From an uncultured Robinsoniella sp. (GTDB taxonomy: Bacteria; Bacillota; Clostridia; Lachnospirales; Lachnospiraceae), in assembly GCA_900539655.1 (NCBI GenBank), contig UQCR01000019.1, forward strand, positions 11,944 through 75,943: a stretch of DNA of 64,000 nt, written 5' to 3'. Position numbers and translations under genes: made by a program. Under the pieces are notes generated by a model. The model ran no database searches. It saw only the letters and a list, made by a program, of their open reading frames with translations, and was not told the origin of the DNA. Shown here piece after piece: positions 17,598-26,505 of this stretch (within the stretch, counting starts at the first letter, position 1; each line of letters begins with the position of its first letter).

Positions 17598-18725
17598 TTA
17601 TGATAACTCTACGATTGATACTGCTCCATGTGGGGAGGTAGCCGTCAGAGAGGAGTTAAATAAAAAGCTCAGTGTTGTTGTTGCAGCAGCGTTAACCAGG
17701 AATGTTCCTGATACGCCGGGATTAGTCGCATTTAGCGTAGAAGTGCCATTTGTGACAAAGTCAGTCTGTGCCGTTCCGTTTACCTGAGGTGTTACTCCTA
17801 TAAATCCGGCTAAAGTAACGGTAGCGTTAACGATATAGGATACGGAATAAACATGGCCCGCAGCCAGCTGAAACGTAGTGGTAGTAGGTGCAGTGATGTC
17901 TGAGCCGTTATTGAAAACAGCTCCAAAAGCTATCGCTGCATTATTTGTTAAGGATGAGGATGTTACCGTATATCTTGCATTTGTCTGGGTAGGGGAAGGA
18001 CCGGTAGGCCCGGTAGCGCCGGTAGCGCCGGTAGCTCCAGTAGCTCCGGTAGCCCCGTTCGTTCCCGCTGTTCCGGTAGGTCCGGTAGCACCGACAGCTC
18101 CTGTCGGTCCGGTGATACCATTAGCGCCGGTAGGTCCGGTGGCACCTGTTGCGCCTGCAGGACCATCAGCCCCGGTAGGCCCGGTGGCTCCAACAGCGCC
18201 GGTAGCGCCGGTAATTCCGGTAGCGCCGTTAGCGCCAGTAGCGCCGGTAGGCCCGGTTACTCCGTTGGCGCCGGTAGCACCAGTAGCGCCAGTAGCACCT
18301 GCAAGGCCGTCAGCTCCGGTAGGTCCGGTGGCACCAACAGGACCGGTAGCCCCTGTATCACCATTGACTCCGGTAGCGCCGGTAGCTCCTGTCGGTCCGT
18401 CAGCACCATCAGCGCCAGTAGCGCCGGTAGCCCCTGTAACACCTGTTACGCCATCAGCGCCAGTAGCACCAGTGGGTCCGACTGCTCCGGTGGCACCAGT
18501 ATCTCCAGTAGGTCCGGTAGCACCATCAGCGCCAGTAGCCCCGGTAGCGCCGTCAGCGCCTGCAGGACCGTCAGCGCCTGTAGCACCAGTGGCACCCGTA
18601 ACACCTGCAGGCCCGGTATCCCCGGTAGGACCGGTAGCGCCAACAGCTCCGTCAGTTCCGGTAGCACCGGTAGCACCAGTGGGTCCGGTAACGCCGTCAG
18701 CGCCTGTATTACCGGTAGGCCCGGT
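17598..18725 (-). pseudogene. 3' part of an interrupted collagen-like spore-surface gene (BclA-like C-terminal domain)
   Basis: This frame has no start codon of its own. From 18725 it reads Gly-X-Thr triplets (GPTGNTGADGVTGPTGATG and on) for about 245 residues to about 17990. A C-terminal domain of about 130 residues follows, beginning ARYTVTSSSLTNNAAIAFG and ending SIVELS with TAA at 17600-17598. This domain is rich in Thr, Ser, Ala and short beta strands and resembles the trimerising TNF-like C-terminal domain of BclA-type exosporium proteins. Codon phase is continuous with the 5' part ending at 26570 if the 7,844 bp between are removed: the codon at the junction is ACC in both halves. It is therefore better called the distal exon-like part of a split gene than a dead relic. 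Confidence 0.88.
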
Positions 18726-18748
18726 AGGTACTTACAGATTTGTACAAC
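18721..18748. other. attL of the collagen-gene element
   Basis: The crossover core CCGGT is at 18721-18725, the boundary between collagen triplet DNA and the element. The element-side arm ends in GTACAAC (18742-18748), which is the exact inverted copy of GTTGTAC at the other end (26545-26551). The stop codon of the recombinase starts 2 bp further in. The core was chosen because it is the only shared word at both junctions that restores the collagen frame and centres the inverted arms. Confidence 0.85.
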
Positions 18749-18749
18749 A

Positions 18750-20162
18750 CTAAATATAATTAAATTCCACGGATACGATCTCATTTTTTTGGTTTATAAT
18801 AATTTCTTTAATTAGATGATGCCAGAATCGCTGCTTCCCCTGTCTTCCAAGCCTTCCATAGATTTCATGGAAACCGCAGTTTATTACTGTTTCTAATTCT
18901 GACATGTTTTTTACCGGTTGTGATTCACTGGAAATCTGTTCAGTTTCACGAAGCTGCTTGATCAGGCAGCTATATTCGTTTTCGTATTTTTCCTGGCTGA
19001 TCCTGCTTTTTTGAAAGAGAAAGTTTAATCGTTCTATTTCCTTTCTGATTTTTTCGGGGTTTGCAGAGGGTTTAGGTTTTTTTAATGCATCTATACTTAG
19101 ACACCTGGCTTTGTATCCGGCATATACTTTACGTAAATATTCCAGCAAATAATTTTCTATCTTACTTTCATTGAGTGGATTAATCTTGTGCAGTTTATTG
19201 TTTGTTCCATAGGAGCAGCGATAGTAAACATATGTTTTTTTTGCACCTGTTTTTTTATAGAGAATCCTTGTAGTATAGGAAGCAGAGAGCGATCTTCCGC
19301 AAAACGGGCATTTGATCAAACCAGTAAAAAGGTATACTCTTTCTCCGACCGGTTTTCTGACATTCCGGTTTGCAGCGTTTTGGATTTTACTCCATGTTTC
19401 GGACGAAAAGTAGGGTTCACAGTAAGTGGCGTTGTTCCTGTATTTACCAATATAGAAATCACTCTTCAACATACTGTTCATGATATCATAGGTAAAGGCT
19501 TCATCAAAATTTGTACGGATATATTCTACCGTGGAGCGCTTGCTTTGTGACATTTGAAAAAAACGTGCCCATTCCTGGACAATTCTTTCCTTATCTTTAT
19601 CAATTACCATTCTTTTCATTCCATTTATATTTTGAGACGTATATCCATAGGGCATGGAGTATTTGCCGAAAATTAATCTGCCCTGGGAGACAGAGGCTTC
19701 ATTAACGAATTTTATTCTCTCGGAAGTGGTGTCCACTTCATTTTGTCCGATGGACAACATGATATTCAGGTTCAAACGCCCGTCCCGGGTATCCAGGTTC
19801 ATGTTGGGTTCCGCAACGGCAAACCATTTTACATGGTGCTGGTCTAAAATTTCCTGTACTTTATAAAAGTCGGATACATTTCGAAACCATCTGTCCATTT
19901 TCCAGAATAATATAACATCAATCTCCTCTCTCTTAACTGATTCCAGCAGGGCGTGGATTGCTTTTCTTTTCTTTAACTCTTTTCGGGCTGTTTTTCCTTC
20001 GTCTGCATAAATGCCAGCGATTTCATAAGAATTTTTTACAGCGTGTTCTTCCAGGTACATTTTTTGTGCCTCCAGTGATTTTCCGTGCATAGCCTGTTCG
20101 GATGAAGATACCCGGATATAAAGGGCGCAGCGTATGGCAGGCCGGGATTGTTCTGGCGTCAT
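18750..20162 (-). CDS. Large serine recombinase (SpoIVCA/skin- or phage-integrase-like)
   Basis: 470 residues. The resolvase domain carries the catalytic Ser in YIRVSSSEQA (residues 14-23), then conserved DEGKTAR and FWKMDRWFRN. The recombinase domain covers about 160-265. A zinc ribbon (LIKCPFCGRSLSASY, then YYRCSYG) lies near 285-320, and a charged C-terminal coiled region follows. These enzymes perform directional integration and excision between short att sites. The gene ends 2 bp from attL and reads toward it, the usual position. It lies inside a collagen-like gene, so it probably excises the element and restores that gene. RBS CCTCCTT (complement AAGGAGG) is at 20171-20177. A sigma-E-like promoter is proposed upstream. 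Confidence 0.93.
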   Translation of the reverse strand: MTPEQSRPAIRCALYIRVSSSEQAMHGKSLEAQKMYLEEHAVKNSYEIAGIYADEGKTARKELKKRKAIHALLESVKREEIDVILFWKMDRWFRNVSDFYKVQEILDQHHVKWFAVAEPNMNLDTRDGRLNLNIMLSIGQNEVDTTSERIKFVNEASVSQGRLIFGKYSMPYGYTSQNINGMKRMVIDKDKERIVQEWARFFQMSQSKRSTVEYIRTNFDEAFTYDIMNSMLKSDFYIGKYRNNATYCEPYFSSETWSKIQNAANRNVRKPVGERVYLFTGLIKCPFCGRSLSASYTTRILYKKTGAKKTYVYYRCSYGTNNKLHKINPLNESKIENYLLEYLRKVYAGYKARCLSIDALKKPKPSANPEKIRKEIERLNFLFQKSRISQEKYENEYSCLIKQLRETEQISSESQPVKNMSELETVINCGFHEIYGRLGRQGKQRFWHHLIKEIIINQKNEIVSVEFNYI

Positions 20163-20186
20163 CTTGTATCCCTCCTTATGTTAAGC

Positions 20187-20238
20187 AATTTATGAAAAAT
20201 AGGGTTGGCTTATGAACACTTATGAACGCTTATGAACA
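20187..20238 (-). promoter_or_regulatory. Candidate sigma-E promoter and three tandem 10-bp repeats upstream of the recombinase
   Basis: On the minus strand, TCATAAG (20215-20209), a 14-bp spacer and CATAAATT (20194-20187) match the mother-cell sigma-E pattern (KMATATT, 14 bp, CATACAMT) at 5 of 7 and 6 of 8 positions, with a start expected near 20180 and the ribosome site at 20177-20171. Three adjacent copies of CTTATGAAC plus one base (20209-20218, 20219-20228, 20229-20238, plus-strand view) overlap the -35 and could bind a regulator or the recombinase itself. This is pattern matching only. Confidence 0.4.
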
Positions 20239-20296
20239 GTAACAGGATAATAGAGAAAGCATAACTTATAGGGATGAGGTCAGGGGGCTGTGGAAA

Positions 20297-20440
20297 ATGG
20301 ATATTTCAGATAATAATAAAATTGAAAAGGATGTACCGGAAGCAGAGTGCGTATTTCAGTTGCTTATTGCACTTCTGGAAGAGCAGGAGCAGGTAAAGAT
20401 AAACTATGAGCTTCAAATAAATAGGAATACTGATACATAG
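20297..20440 (+). CDS. Possible small protein of unknown function (47 residues)
   Basis: An ATG-started frame encodes MDISDNNKIEKDVPEAECVF and so on, acidic and helical, ending TAG at 20438-20440. A weak purine-rich site (CAGGGGG) precedes it. It directly precedes a fragment of an AIM24-like gene in another frame. I do not recognise it, and it may be non-functional. Confidence 0.3.
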   Translation: MDISDNNKIEKDVPEAECVFQLLIALLEEQEQVKINYELQINRNTDT

Positions 20441-20445
20441 AATGA

Positions 20446-20685
20446 TGGGATAGCTGCCTGGAATCTCCGTCTCCCCGGGAGAAACTGATTGAAATTACCC
20501 TAAATAACGATGTACTGAAAATCGATGGAAACATGGCAATCGCTTGGAGTGGCAGCCTTGATTTCACAGTTGAGCGTTCCGGAAAAACACTGATTGGATC
20601 AGCGGCTTCAGGGGAAGGACTTGTAAATGTATACCGCGGTACGGGAAAAGTACTGATGGCACCTGTAGATAAGGGGATTGCTTAA
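20446..20685 (+). pseudogene. Fragment of an AIM24/TIGR00266-family gene (C-terminal part)
   Basis: A start-less frame reads EITLNNDVLKIDGNMAIAW and then GSAASGEGLVNVYRGTGKVL, ending TAA at 20683-20685. These are the highly conserved C-terminal segments of AIM24 (TIGR00266) proteins, which are normally about 220-270 residues; only about the last 75 codons are here and the N-terminal part is missing. It is a relic carried within the element, probably captured with other DNA. A hairpin terminator follows. Confidence 0.65.
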
Positions 20686-20729
20686 TATTAAAAGTAAAGA
20701 CTTAATATATTGTACAGCATTTATTTTAG

Positions 20730-20760
20730 AAAGCACGTCTTAACGGATGTGCTTTTTAGT
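20730..20760 (+). terminator. Intrinsic terminator
   Basis: AAAGCAC (20730-20736) pairs with GTGCTTT (20749-20755) and runs into T residues. It lies after the AIM24 relic. Confidence 0.65.
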
Positions 20761-20956
20761 TTGCATAATGATGCTATTTAATAACTTTTTTTGCTCATTG
20801 ATCATGCAAAAGGAAAAAGGAAATGCGTTATAGAAACGTTATTTTTATATGCTAAAATTGGATGCAATGTGATAAGACGAGAAAAGGAATGAATTTTCAA
20901 TAAATATGTGGTAATATATGGGTAAATATCCTGCTTTGGCAGTATATGGAGGTACC

Positions 20957-22720
20957 ATGATGACAAAAATAGAAAATCTAAAACCAATTATATTTCAAAT
21001 AGAAGATAATGATGTTTCACTAAAAGAGTTTGAAGAAAGGCTGCTGACTGCTGAATCGGAAAAGGTGCAGGATCTCATATTGAACTACCCAACTGTTTAT
21101 ATCCACAACTGGCAGGAGTCAAATGATTATGAAGTCTATATAGGGGAATCAAATAATGTAATACAAAGAACAAAACAGCATTATAAGGAATCTAATGATG
21201 AAAAGAATTGGCAGTATCAACTGCATAAAAACAGAGCAAGGCTGTTTTTGATTGGTCATGAGCATTTTAACAAATCACTGACCCTCGATATTGAAAATCG
21301 GTTAATGCACTATATGATGGGTATTGAGCGCGTTAGAAAAGTACATAATCGAAATCAAAATCCACAGAATAAGTATTATACTGTTGAGGAACTGGATCTT
21401 ATCTTCCACAATATATGGAGTGTTTTAAGAAATGTTGATCCAAAGCTATTTCCCTCAGAAACAGAAATCAAAGATTCTGCAATATTTAAGGCATCTCCAT
21501 TGCATAAAATGACCTCGGAACAATTGCATGCAAAGGAATTAATTATTCAAAAGGTGATTCGTGCAGTGAAGGGGAATCAGAGAAAACAACTGATATTTAT
21601 TGAAGGGGAAGCGGGTACCGGAAAGACGGTATTAAACAGCAGTACCTTTTACGACCTGATTACAAAAGCAGGGGAGCTGGGCATGGGTCAATTACAATGC
21701 TATATGATGGTAAACCACGATGAGCAGATCATGGTTTATGAGCAGATTGCTAAGAAACTTGGCATTACCGATAAATATGGCAATGTGGTATGTAAACCCA
21801 CAACATTTATTAATCACCATATACCGGAAGAGCCGGTGGATGTGGCATTTATAGACGAAGCCCATTTATTATTAACCCAGGGCAAACAATCCTATCAGGG
21901 CAAAAATCAGCTGCAGGATATTATTGACAGAGCAAAAGTGACGGTGGTTATATTTGATGAAAATCAGATACTGACTACCGAGCAGTTTTGGGAAGCACAA
22001 GTTCTGGATCATTTTAAAACGATGGCGAAACAAAACAATAATTATATAGAGTTGAAGAATCAGTTAAGAATGTCAGCAGATAAAGCAACCATCAATTGGA
22101 TTGATGCTTTTACAAAAGCCCGGAAACTCTATAAGATTCCGGTTGACCAGACCGGATATGAGATTAAAATTTTTGATCAGCCGGGGGAACTTGAACTGGA
22201 GATAAAGAGCAAGATAACTACAAAAAAATGCACACTTTCCAGAATGATTGCTACTTATGACTGGGAGTACAACGCTAAAAAGCGGGCAAATGCCAGGCTG
22301 CAGAAATACTGGGAGGTCAGCATTGGAAACTGGCATAAGCCCTGGAATTATGAACTGGAAAAAGAACTGGACCGCAAACAGAAGAAGAAAATTAAATCAC
22401 TGTCCTGGGCGGAACAGCCACAGACGGTAAATGAGGTGGGATCCACTTTTACCATTCAGGGATTTGATTTAAATTATGCAGGTGTAATATTAGGACCCTC
22501 TGTAAAATACCGCAATGGAGAAATTGTATTTGAACCCATGGAGAGCCGTAATAAAAAAGCAATTCAAAATCGTACCTTATCAGACGGATCAAAAGAAAAG
22601 TTTGGTGAGATATTAATACAACATGAGGTGAGGGTGCTGATGACACGTGGTGTGAATGGACTTTATATTTTTGCCTGTGATGAAGCACTGAGAAAAGCAT
22701 TGAAAGATGCCGCTATTTAG
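20957..22720 (+). CDS. GIY-YIG nuclease domain fused to DUF2075 (SF1-like) ATPase
   Basis: About 587 residues. The start is the ATG pair at 20957/20960 after GGAGG (20948-20952); an ATG at 20918 lacks a site. The N-terminal region (about residues 40-125) has a GIY-YIG pattern: TVYIHNW, then VYIGESNNVIQRTKQH and a later acidic ENRLMHYMM. The ATPase has Walker A IEGEAGTGKTVLNSS near residues 213-227 and Walker B VDVAFIDEAHLLL near 293-305, with the Schlafen/DUF2075 layout to the end. Such nuclease-helicase fusions act on nucleic acids, and many are defence-associated. It is followed after 12 bp by a MazG-like gene and then a LMW phosphatase, forming an apparent operon inside the mobile element. 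Its role here is inferred. Confidence 0.85.
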   Translation: MMTKIENLKPIIFQIEDNDVSLKEFEERLLTAESEKVQDLILNYPTVYIHNWQESNDYEVYIGESNNVIQRTKQHYKESNDEKNWQYQLHKNRARLFLIGHEHFNKSLTLDIENRLMHYMMGIERVRKVHNRNQNPQNKYYTVEELDLIFHNIWSVLRNVDPKLFPSETEIKDSAIFKASPLHKMTSEQLHAKELIIQKVIRAVKGNQRKQLIFIEGEAGTGKTVLNSSTFYDLITKAGELGMGQLQCYMMVNHDEQIMVYEQIAKKLGITDKYGNVVCKPTTFINHHIPEEPVDVAFIDEAHLLLTQGKQSYQGKNQLQDIIDRAKVTVVIFDENQILTTEQFWEAQVLDHFKTMAKQNNNYIELKNQLRMSADKATINWIDAFTKARKLYKIPVDQTGYEIKIFDQPGELELEIKSKITTKKCTLSRMIATYDWEYNAKKRANARLQKYWEVSIGNWHKPWNYELEKELDRKQKKKIKSLSWAEQPQTVNEVGSTFTIQGFDLNYAGVILGPSVKYRNGEIVFEPMESRNKKAIQNRTLSDGSKEKFGEILIQHEVRVLMTRGVNGLYIFACDEALRKALKDAAI

Positions 22721-22732
22721 TGAGGTTAGAAG

Positions 22733-23092
22733 ATGAATGAACATACAGTAAAAGAATTAATGGAAACAGTAAAAAATTTCTGTGAAGCCAGGGATTGGGA
22801 CCAGTTTCATAATCCTAAAGATCTTGCCATAGGAATTTCCACAGAGGCAAATGAACTGCTTGATATTTTTCGGTTTAAATCAGAGGAAGAGATGAAGCTG
22901 TTTTTCACGGATCACAAAAAGAGAGAGCATATAGAGGAGGAATTGGCTGATACTTTGTTTTTTATTCTGCGGTTTGCGCAGATGAATCATATTGATCTGG
23001 GAGTTATTTTAGAGAAAAAGATTCAGAAGAATGGCGAGAAGTATCCGGTGGAGAAGATTAAAGGTAAGAATTTGAAATATACTGAGATATGA
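22733..23092 (+). CDS. MazG-like nucleotide pyrophosphohydrolase (dCTPase type)
   Basis: 119 residues, all-alpha NTP pyrophosphatase. The metal-binding helices read ISTEANELLDIFRF (ExxE) and EEELADTLFFILRF (ExxD), as in the small DCTPP1/RS21-C6-like branch that hydrolyses (d)NTPs such as dCTP or modified nucleotides. It starts 12 bp after the GIY-YIG/DUF2075 gene. Nucleotide depletion is a known anti-phage strategy, so co-occurrence with a nuclease-ATPase is suggestive. Confidence 0.9.
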   Translation: MNEHTVKELMETVKNFCEARDWDQFHNPKDLAIGISTEANELLDIFRFKSEEEMKLFFTDHKKREHIEEELADTLFFILRFAQMNHIDLGVILEKKIQKNGEKYPVEKIKGKNLKYTEI

Positions 23093-23131
23093 TGTAATGG
23101 AAAAACCAACATAAAAGGAGTTATAAAATTT

Positions 23132-23590
23132 ATGATAAAAATACTATTCGTCTGCCTGGGAAACATCTGCAGATCCCCCATGGCAGAATTTGTCTTTAAG
23201 GATATGGTCAAAAAAAGAGGTCTCAGCGATTTATTTCTGATCGCTTCCGCTGCAACCAGCAGCGAAGAGATTGGTAATCCGGTACATCCAGGGACCAGGA
23301 AAAAATTAAAGCAGTACAATATTTCAGTTGATGGAAAGCGGGCTGTCCGACTGACGGAAAAAGATTATCAGAAATATGATTATATCATTGGGATGGAGCA
23401 GGCTAATATTCGGAATATGATTCGGATTATGGGAGAAGACAGAGACAAAAAGGTGTTTAAGCTTCTGGATTTCAGCAAAAATCCCCGGGATATTGCCGAC
23501 CCCTGGTATACCGGCAATTTTGACAGGACTTATGAAGATATTCATGAAGGCTGTGAAGGATTCTTAGAATATATTTTCCCTCAGAACTGA
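23132..23590 (+). CDS. Low-molecular-weight protein tyrosine phosphatase
   Basis: 152 residues with the full active site: FVCLGNICRSPMAE carries the Cys8-x5-Arg14-Ser P-loop, and DPWYTGNFDRTYEDI near residue 125 supplies the catalytic Asp. The family dephosphorylates protein tyrosine (some members arginine) or related substrates in the cytoplasm. AAAGGAG lies upstream of the ATG. It is third in a probable three-gene operon. A chromosome-type housekeeping gene inside a 7.8-kb element is unusual. Confidence 0.93.
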   Translation: MIKILFVCLGNICRSPMAEFVFKDMVKKRGLSDLFLIASAATSSEEIGNPVHPGTRKKLKQYNISVDGKRAVRLTEKDYQKYDYIIGMEQANIRNMIRIMGEDRDKKVFKLLDFSKNPRDIADPWYTGNFDRTYEDIHEGCEGFLEYIFPQN

Positions 23591-23645
23591 TTAGGATTAA
23601 AAAAAAGATTCCCTGGGGGATGCCCAGGGTTCTGTACGGTTATGA

Positions 23646-25142
23646 TTACTGCTCTTGATTGTATAGGGATTTAAGAATTTCTATGTTCCTTTTCTTTATA
23701 TTATTATTGATTGGACATATTTTGATGCTGTGTCCGCTGATTTGATCAATTAGTTTTAAGGTTTGCGCTTGAGATTCGAAGCCAACTTGAAATTCCTCAG
23801 CGGACAGTTGTGCATTTAATGATAGTTGCCATATATTCTTTTTTATCCAGGAAAAAGAACGCATTCTGGAATACCCACCGCTTCGTAACACAAGATGAGC
23901 ATTATAATTGGATTCAAAAAATTTCACCGTTTCTCTCAGATGACGTAGATATTGATCACGAGACTTTAGTATAGGCAGATTTGTTACTGCTGAAAATTCA
24001 TGTTCTAGTATTGTGTCATAGTCCAAAGCTTCTTCCAGTGCCTGAAGGTTCCAAAAATAAGTAGTTACATAACTTTTTGGAAGTTCTAATGCAGACTTTT
24101 GTAATGTATGATAGTAGTTCAAACAGCGTTCCCTGTCGTCATCATTTAAATGATTAAGCTCTAATATTTCTAAAACCAGGTCTTTACTCATAGTTGTAAT
24201 ACTAAGGTAATCACTAAAATAAAATAGATTATTCTTTTGAGATTGAAGATTATTTATTGTGGACAAATAAAGATCAATTTCATTTCCTATATCCGTAACG
24301 GAAGCTGCAGTTCCAAAAAGTTCAATTGTTCGATCAAAAAAAGAAGAATACTTATGAGTATTTAAATAATCTGAATAAAAATTGGTATGGATTGGAATAT
24401 GGTCATCCATACTGTCTAAACCGACTGCTACGCATACGTTAGATACGATATAAATACGTGGAAGCAAGCCTGCTACATCGTATGCATTTGTAAAAAAAAG
24501 TTTGACGGTTTTTAGAAATCGCAAATTATCCAGTAACATAATAAAGGATTTAAAAGAAGCATTATAGTAATGGCTAGAGAATGCCAGTTCTATATGGTTC
24601 CCTTTTAGAGCCAATTTTTCAATTCGCCTCATGATTCCTTTTAAATAGGCCATATCCCGGCAAAGCCAGTCTAATTCTTCCAGTTCCATTATTTTTAACG
24701 TAAAGGGACCGGATACCTGTTCTGCTGTGGTAAGAATTGAGTCCACGGCTTGTTTACGTCCATCGATTCCAACATAATTCGTATATACAGGCAGCGATAA
24801 TTGTTCTGTTGTATAAAAGGCATGACTCAATTCCTCAAACTCTGCGAAAGAAGAGGTACATAGATACTCACTCAGAAAATCATTTAGATTTGGTGATGAC
24901 TCATCTGTTGGATTGAGTTCTGACCATATCGTATTCAAGGGATGCGAAGACATGGATTCGTTTTTGTCTATCATATAAAGAATCAGCGAGTTAAAATGGG
25001 GAGATCTTTTTATAAGCTTCCTTGTTCCTGATCTCCATTTGCTGATTGTCGTCTTATCTATCTGTAAATGTTCTGCGAGATCTGTAATTGTAATCTCCAG
25101 TATATCCATTAATTTCCCGAATTGGGATAATTTTTTTGCCAT
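23646..25142 (-). CDS. XRE-type HTH protein with large unknown C-terminal domain
   Basis: 498 residues. The N-terminal helix-turn-helix reads FGKLMDILEITITDLAEHLQ and then IDKTTISKWRSGTRKL (about residues 8-45). The remaining 450 residues are mostly helical, contain no motif I recognise, and include an NYVGIDGRKQAVDS segment and Leu/Phe-rich stretches. Similar-sized XRE proteins act as regulators in Clostridia. It is convergent with the phosphatase operon and divergent from the helicase-associated-repeat gene. It could be the element's own regulator. The gene is visibly more A+T-rich than the flanking chromosome. Confidence 0.7.
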   Translation of the reverse strand: MAKKLSQFGKLMDILEITITDLAEHLQIDKTTISKWRSGTRKLIKRSPHFNSLILYMIDKNESMSSHPLNTIWSELNPTDESSPNLNDFLSEYLCTSSFAEFEELSHAFYTTEQLSLPVYTNYVGIDGRKQAVDSILTTAEQVSGPFTLKIMELEELDWLCRDMAYLKGIMRRIEKLALKGNHIELAFSSHYYNASFKSFIMLLDNLRFLKTVKLFFTNAYDVAGLLPRIYIVSNVCVAVGLDSMDDHIPIHTNFYSDYLNTHKYSSFFDRTIELFGTAASVTDIGNEIDLYLSTINNLQSQKNNLFYFSDYLSITTMSKDLVLEILELNHLNDDDRERCLNYYHTLQKSALELPKSYVTTYFWNLQALEEALDYDTILEHEFSAVTNLPILKSRDQYLRHLRETVKFFESNYNAHLVLRSGGYSRMRSFSWIKKNIWQLSLNAQLSAEEFQVGFESQAQTLKLIDQISGHSIKICPINNNIKKRNIEILKSLYNQEQ

Positions 25143-25701
25143 ATGTTTATCCTTTCCAATATTCTAAGCAACGTTTGCCGGACTTTAAAAGAAAACTTTC
25201 AGAAGCAGAATAACAGTTTTTTTGATCATAAAAAGTTTTGCATATTCGAATATTATATCAAAATTATTCCGATAGCACAATGTGATTATTTGATATTCAA
25301 ACTTTATGTACGGATGGAACTCCAGCCGTACGACAACAAGATAGTAACTGCACTTTCACTATCATTACTGTCCAGATGTAATACCAGCCATTTGCTGTAA
25401 AGAAGAATAAAAAAGTGCCATTTTTAAAATGCCATTATATTGACAAATGTCAAAAATAATTGAAAAAGTGTCAGATTTTTGATAATATAGATAAAAGATA
25501 AGAAGTTCATTCTGATTAGCATTTAAGCATGAAGAATACAAATAAAAATGCAAATAAGAATGATAAAGGTTGTTCTGGAAAAAGGTAGTTTGGCATGCGT
25601 AAATGCTAAAAGCTCAGGTGTGTGGATGGAGATGGTTACGAAGAAAACCAGGCTGCAGCGCATATAAGAACTGAGGTGTCATAAATACGAAAGGATGGAA
25701 A
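25143..25701. other. Non-coding stretch with candidate operator and promoter
   Basis: No convincing gene is seen. It holds two copies of TGCCATT (25416-25422 and 25430-25436), a palindrome TGACA-AA-TGTCA (25441-25452) and a possible sigma-A promoter, TTGAAA (25460-25465), 17 bp, TAATAT (25483-25488), pointing at the gene at 25702. GTGGCAT and TGCCATT words recur after that gene (26430-26495). The divergent XRE gene makes an operator role plausible. Confidence 0.4.
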
Positions 25702-26376
25702 ATGAAGAATATGAGCAGACGCCAATATACACGCCTGGATTGGGAGGACTGGTATGAACTGGCAAGGATGTATTATGAGAAAAACCATAACCTTAGAATT
25801 CCAACTAAGTCTAAAACAGAAGATGGGCTTCTCCTTGGCAGGTGGATAGAACGCCAAAGAATGGCATACCATGAAAAAGGAGTATACCGGATAGATGATA
25901 GAAAAATATATTTGCTAAACCAGATTGGAATGGAATGGGCGCTGGGGCTGCGTATGCATTGGAATGATTGGTATCAATATTGTGTGCAGTACTATGAGAA
26001 GTATCAAAATATAGATATTCCCAGAGCGTATATGGAAAAAGAACTGCCACTGGGAGAGTGGATAAGTTATCAGAGAAAAAGATATAAGAAGAATAAAATG
26101 AAAGCAGAGGAAATAAGCAAACTAGAGGCATTAGGAATAAATTGGCAGATTCGAAAGTTCAGATCCTGGGATGAATATTATGAACAGGCAAGGTGTTACT
26201 ATAGTAAATACGGAGATTTGGAAGTTCCTTCTGGTTATATAACGGAAAATGGAATAAAGCTAGGCGTTTGGATAATAATTCAACGGGAACGATACATTGG
26301 AATGAGAAAAAGCAAACTGAATGAATCTGAAGTTCAACAATTGAATCAGATTGGGATGCGGTGGAAGGGGAAATGA
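25702..26376 (+). CDS. Protein of three helicase-associated (HA) repeats
   Basis: 224 residues made of three tandem copies of about 70 residues (about 9-78, 80-149, 150-224). Each has the pattern W-D/N-W/E-Y-Y...YYEK.N..IP...DG..LG.WI..QR..Y, for example WEDWYELARMYYEKNHNLRI and LGRWIERQRMAY. This matches the helicase-associated domain usually found in multiple copies at the C terminus of large helicases, probably for nucleic-acid binding. Here it stands alone with no helicase attached. The start follows AAAGGA. It is the last gene before attR. Confidence 0.8.
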   Translation: MKNMSRRQYTRLDWEDWYELARMYYEKNHNLRIPTKSKTEDGLLLGRWIERQRMAYHEKGVYRIDDRKIYLLNQIGMEWALGLRMHWNDWYQYCVQYYEKYQNIDIPRAYMEKELPLGEWISYQRKRYKKNKMKAEEISKLEALGINWQIRKFRSWDEYYEQARCYYSKYGDLEVPSGYITENGIKLGVWIIIQRERYIGMRKSKLNESEVQQLNQIGMRWKGK

Positions 26377-26505
26377 TCAGAAGTATTTAAATAATATTGC
26401 AGATAATATACTTTAATTCAAGTAACAGAAAGTGCTAGTATGCCATTTTCTATTTGCGAAGTGGCTTTTGTAAGTGTCAAATAAGTGGCATGGTAAAATG
26501 TACGA

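Noticed and set aside
18726..18731. GGTAC as the recombination core
   Set aside because: It is shared by both junctions, but joining there shifts the collagen frame by one base and does not centre the inverted arms. CCGGT does both correctly.
17878..18753. Long plus-strand frame of Ala-Pro-Val repeats
   Set aside because: It is the exact antisense of the collagen Gly-X-Thr repeats and has no ribosome site or folded domain; the minus strand holds the real gene.
20209..20238. Plasmid-type iterons
   Set aside because: The 10-bp repeats are only three and lie in a recombinase promoter; no replication protein gene is present.
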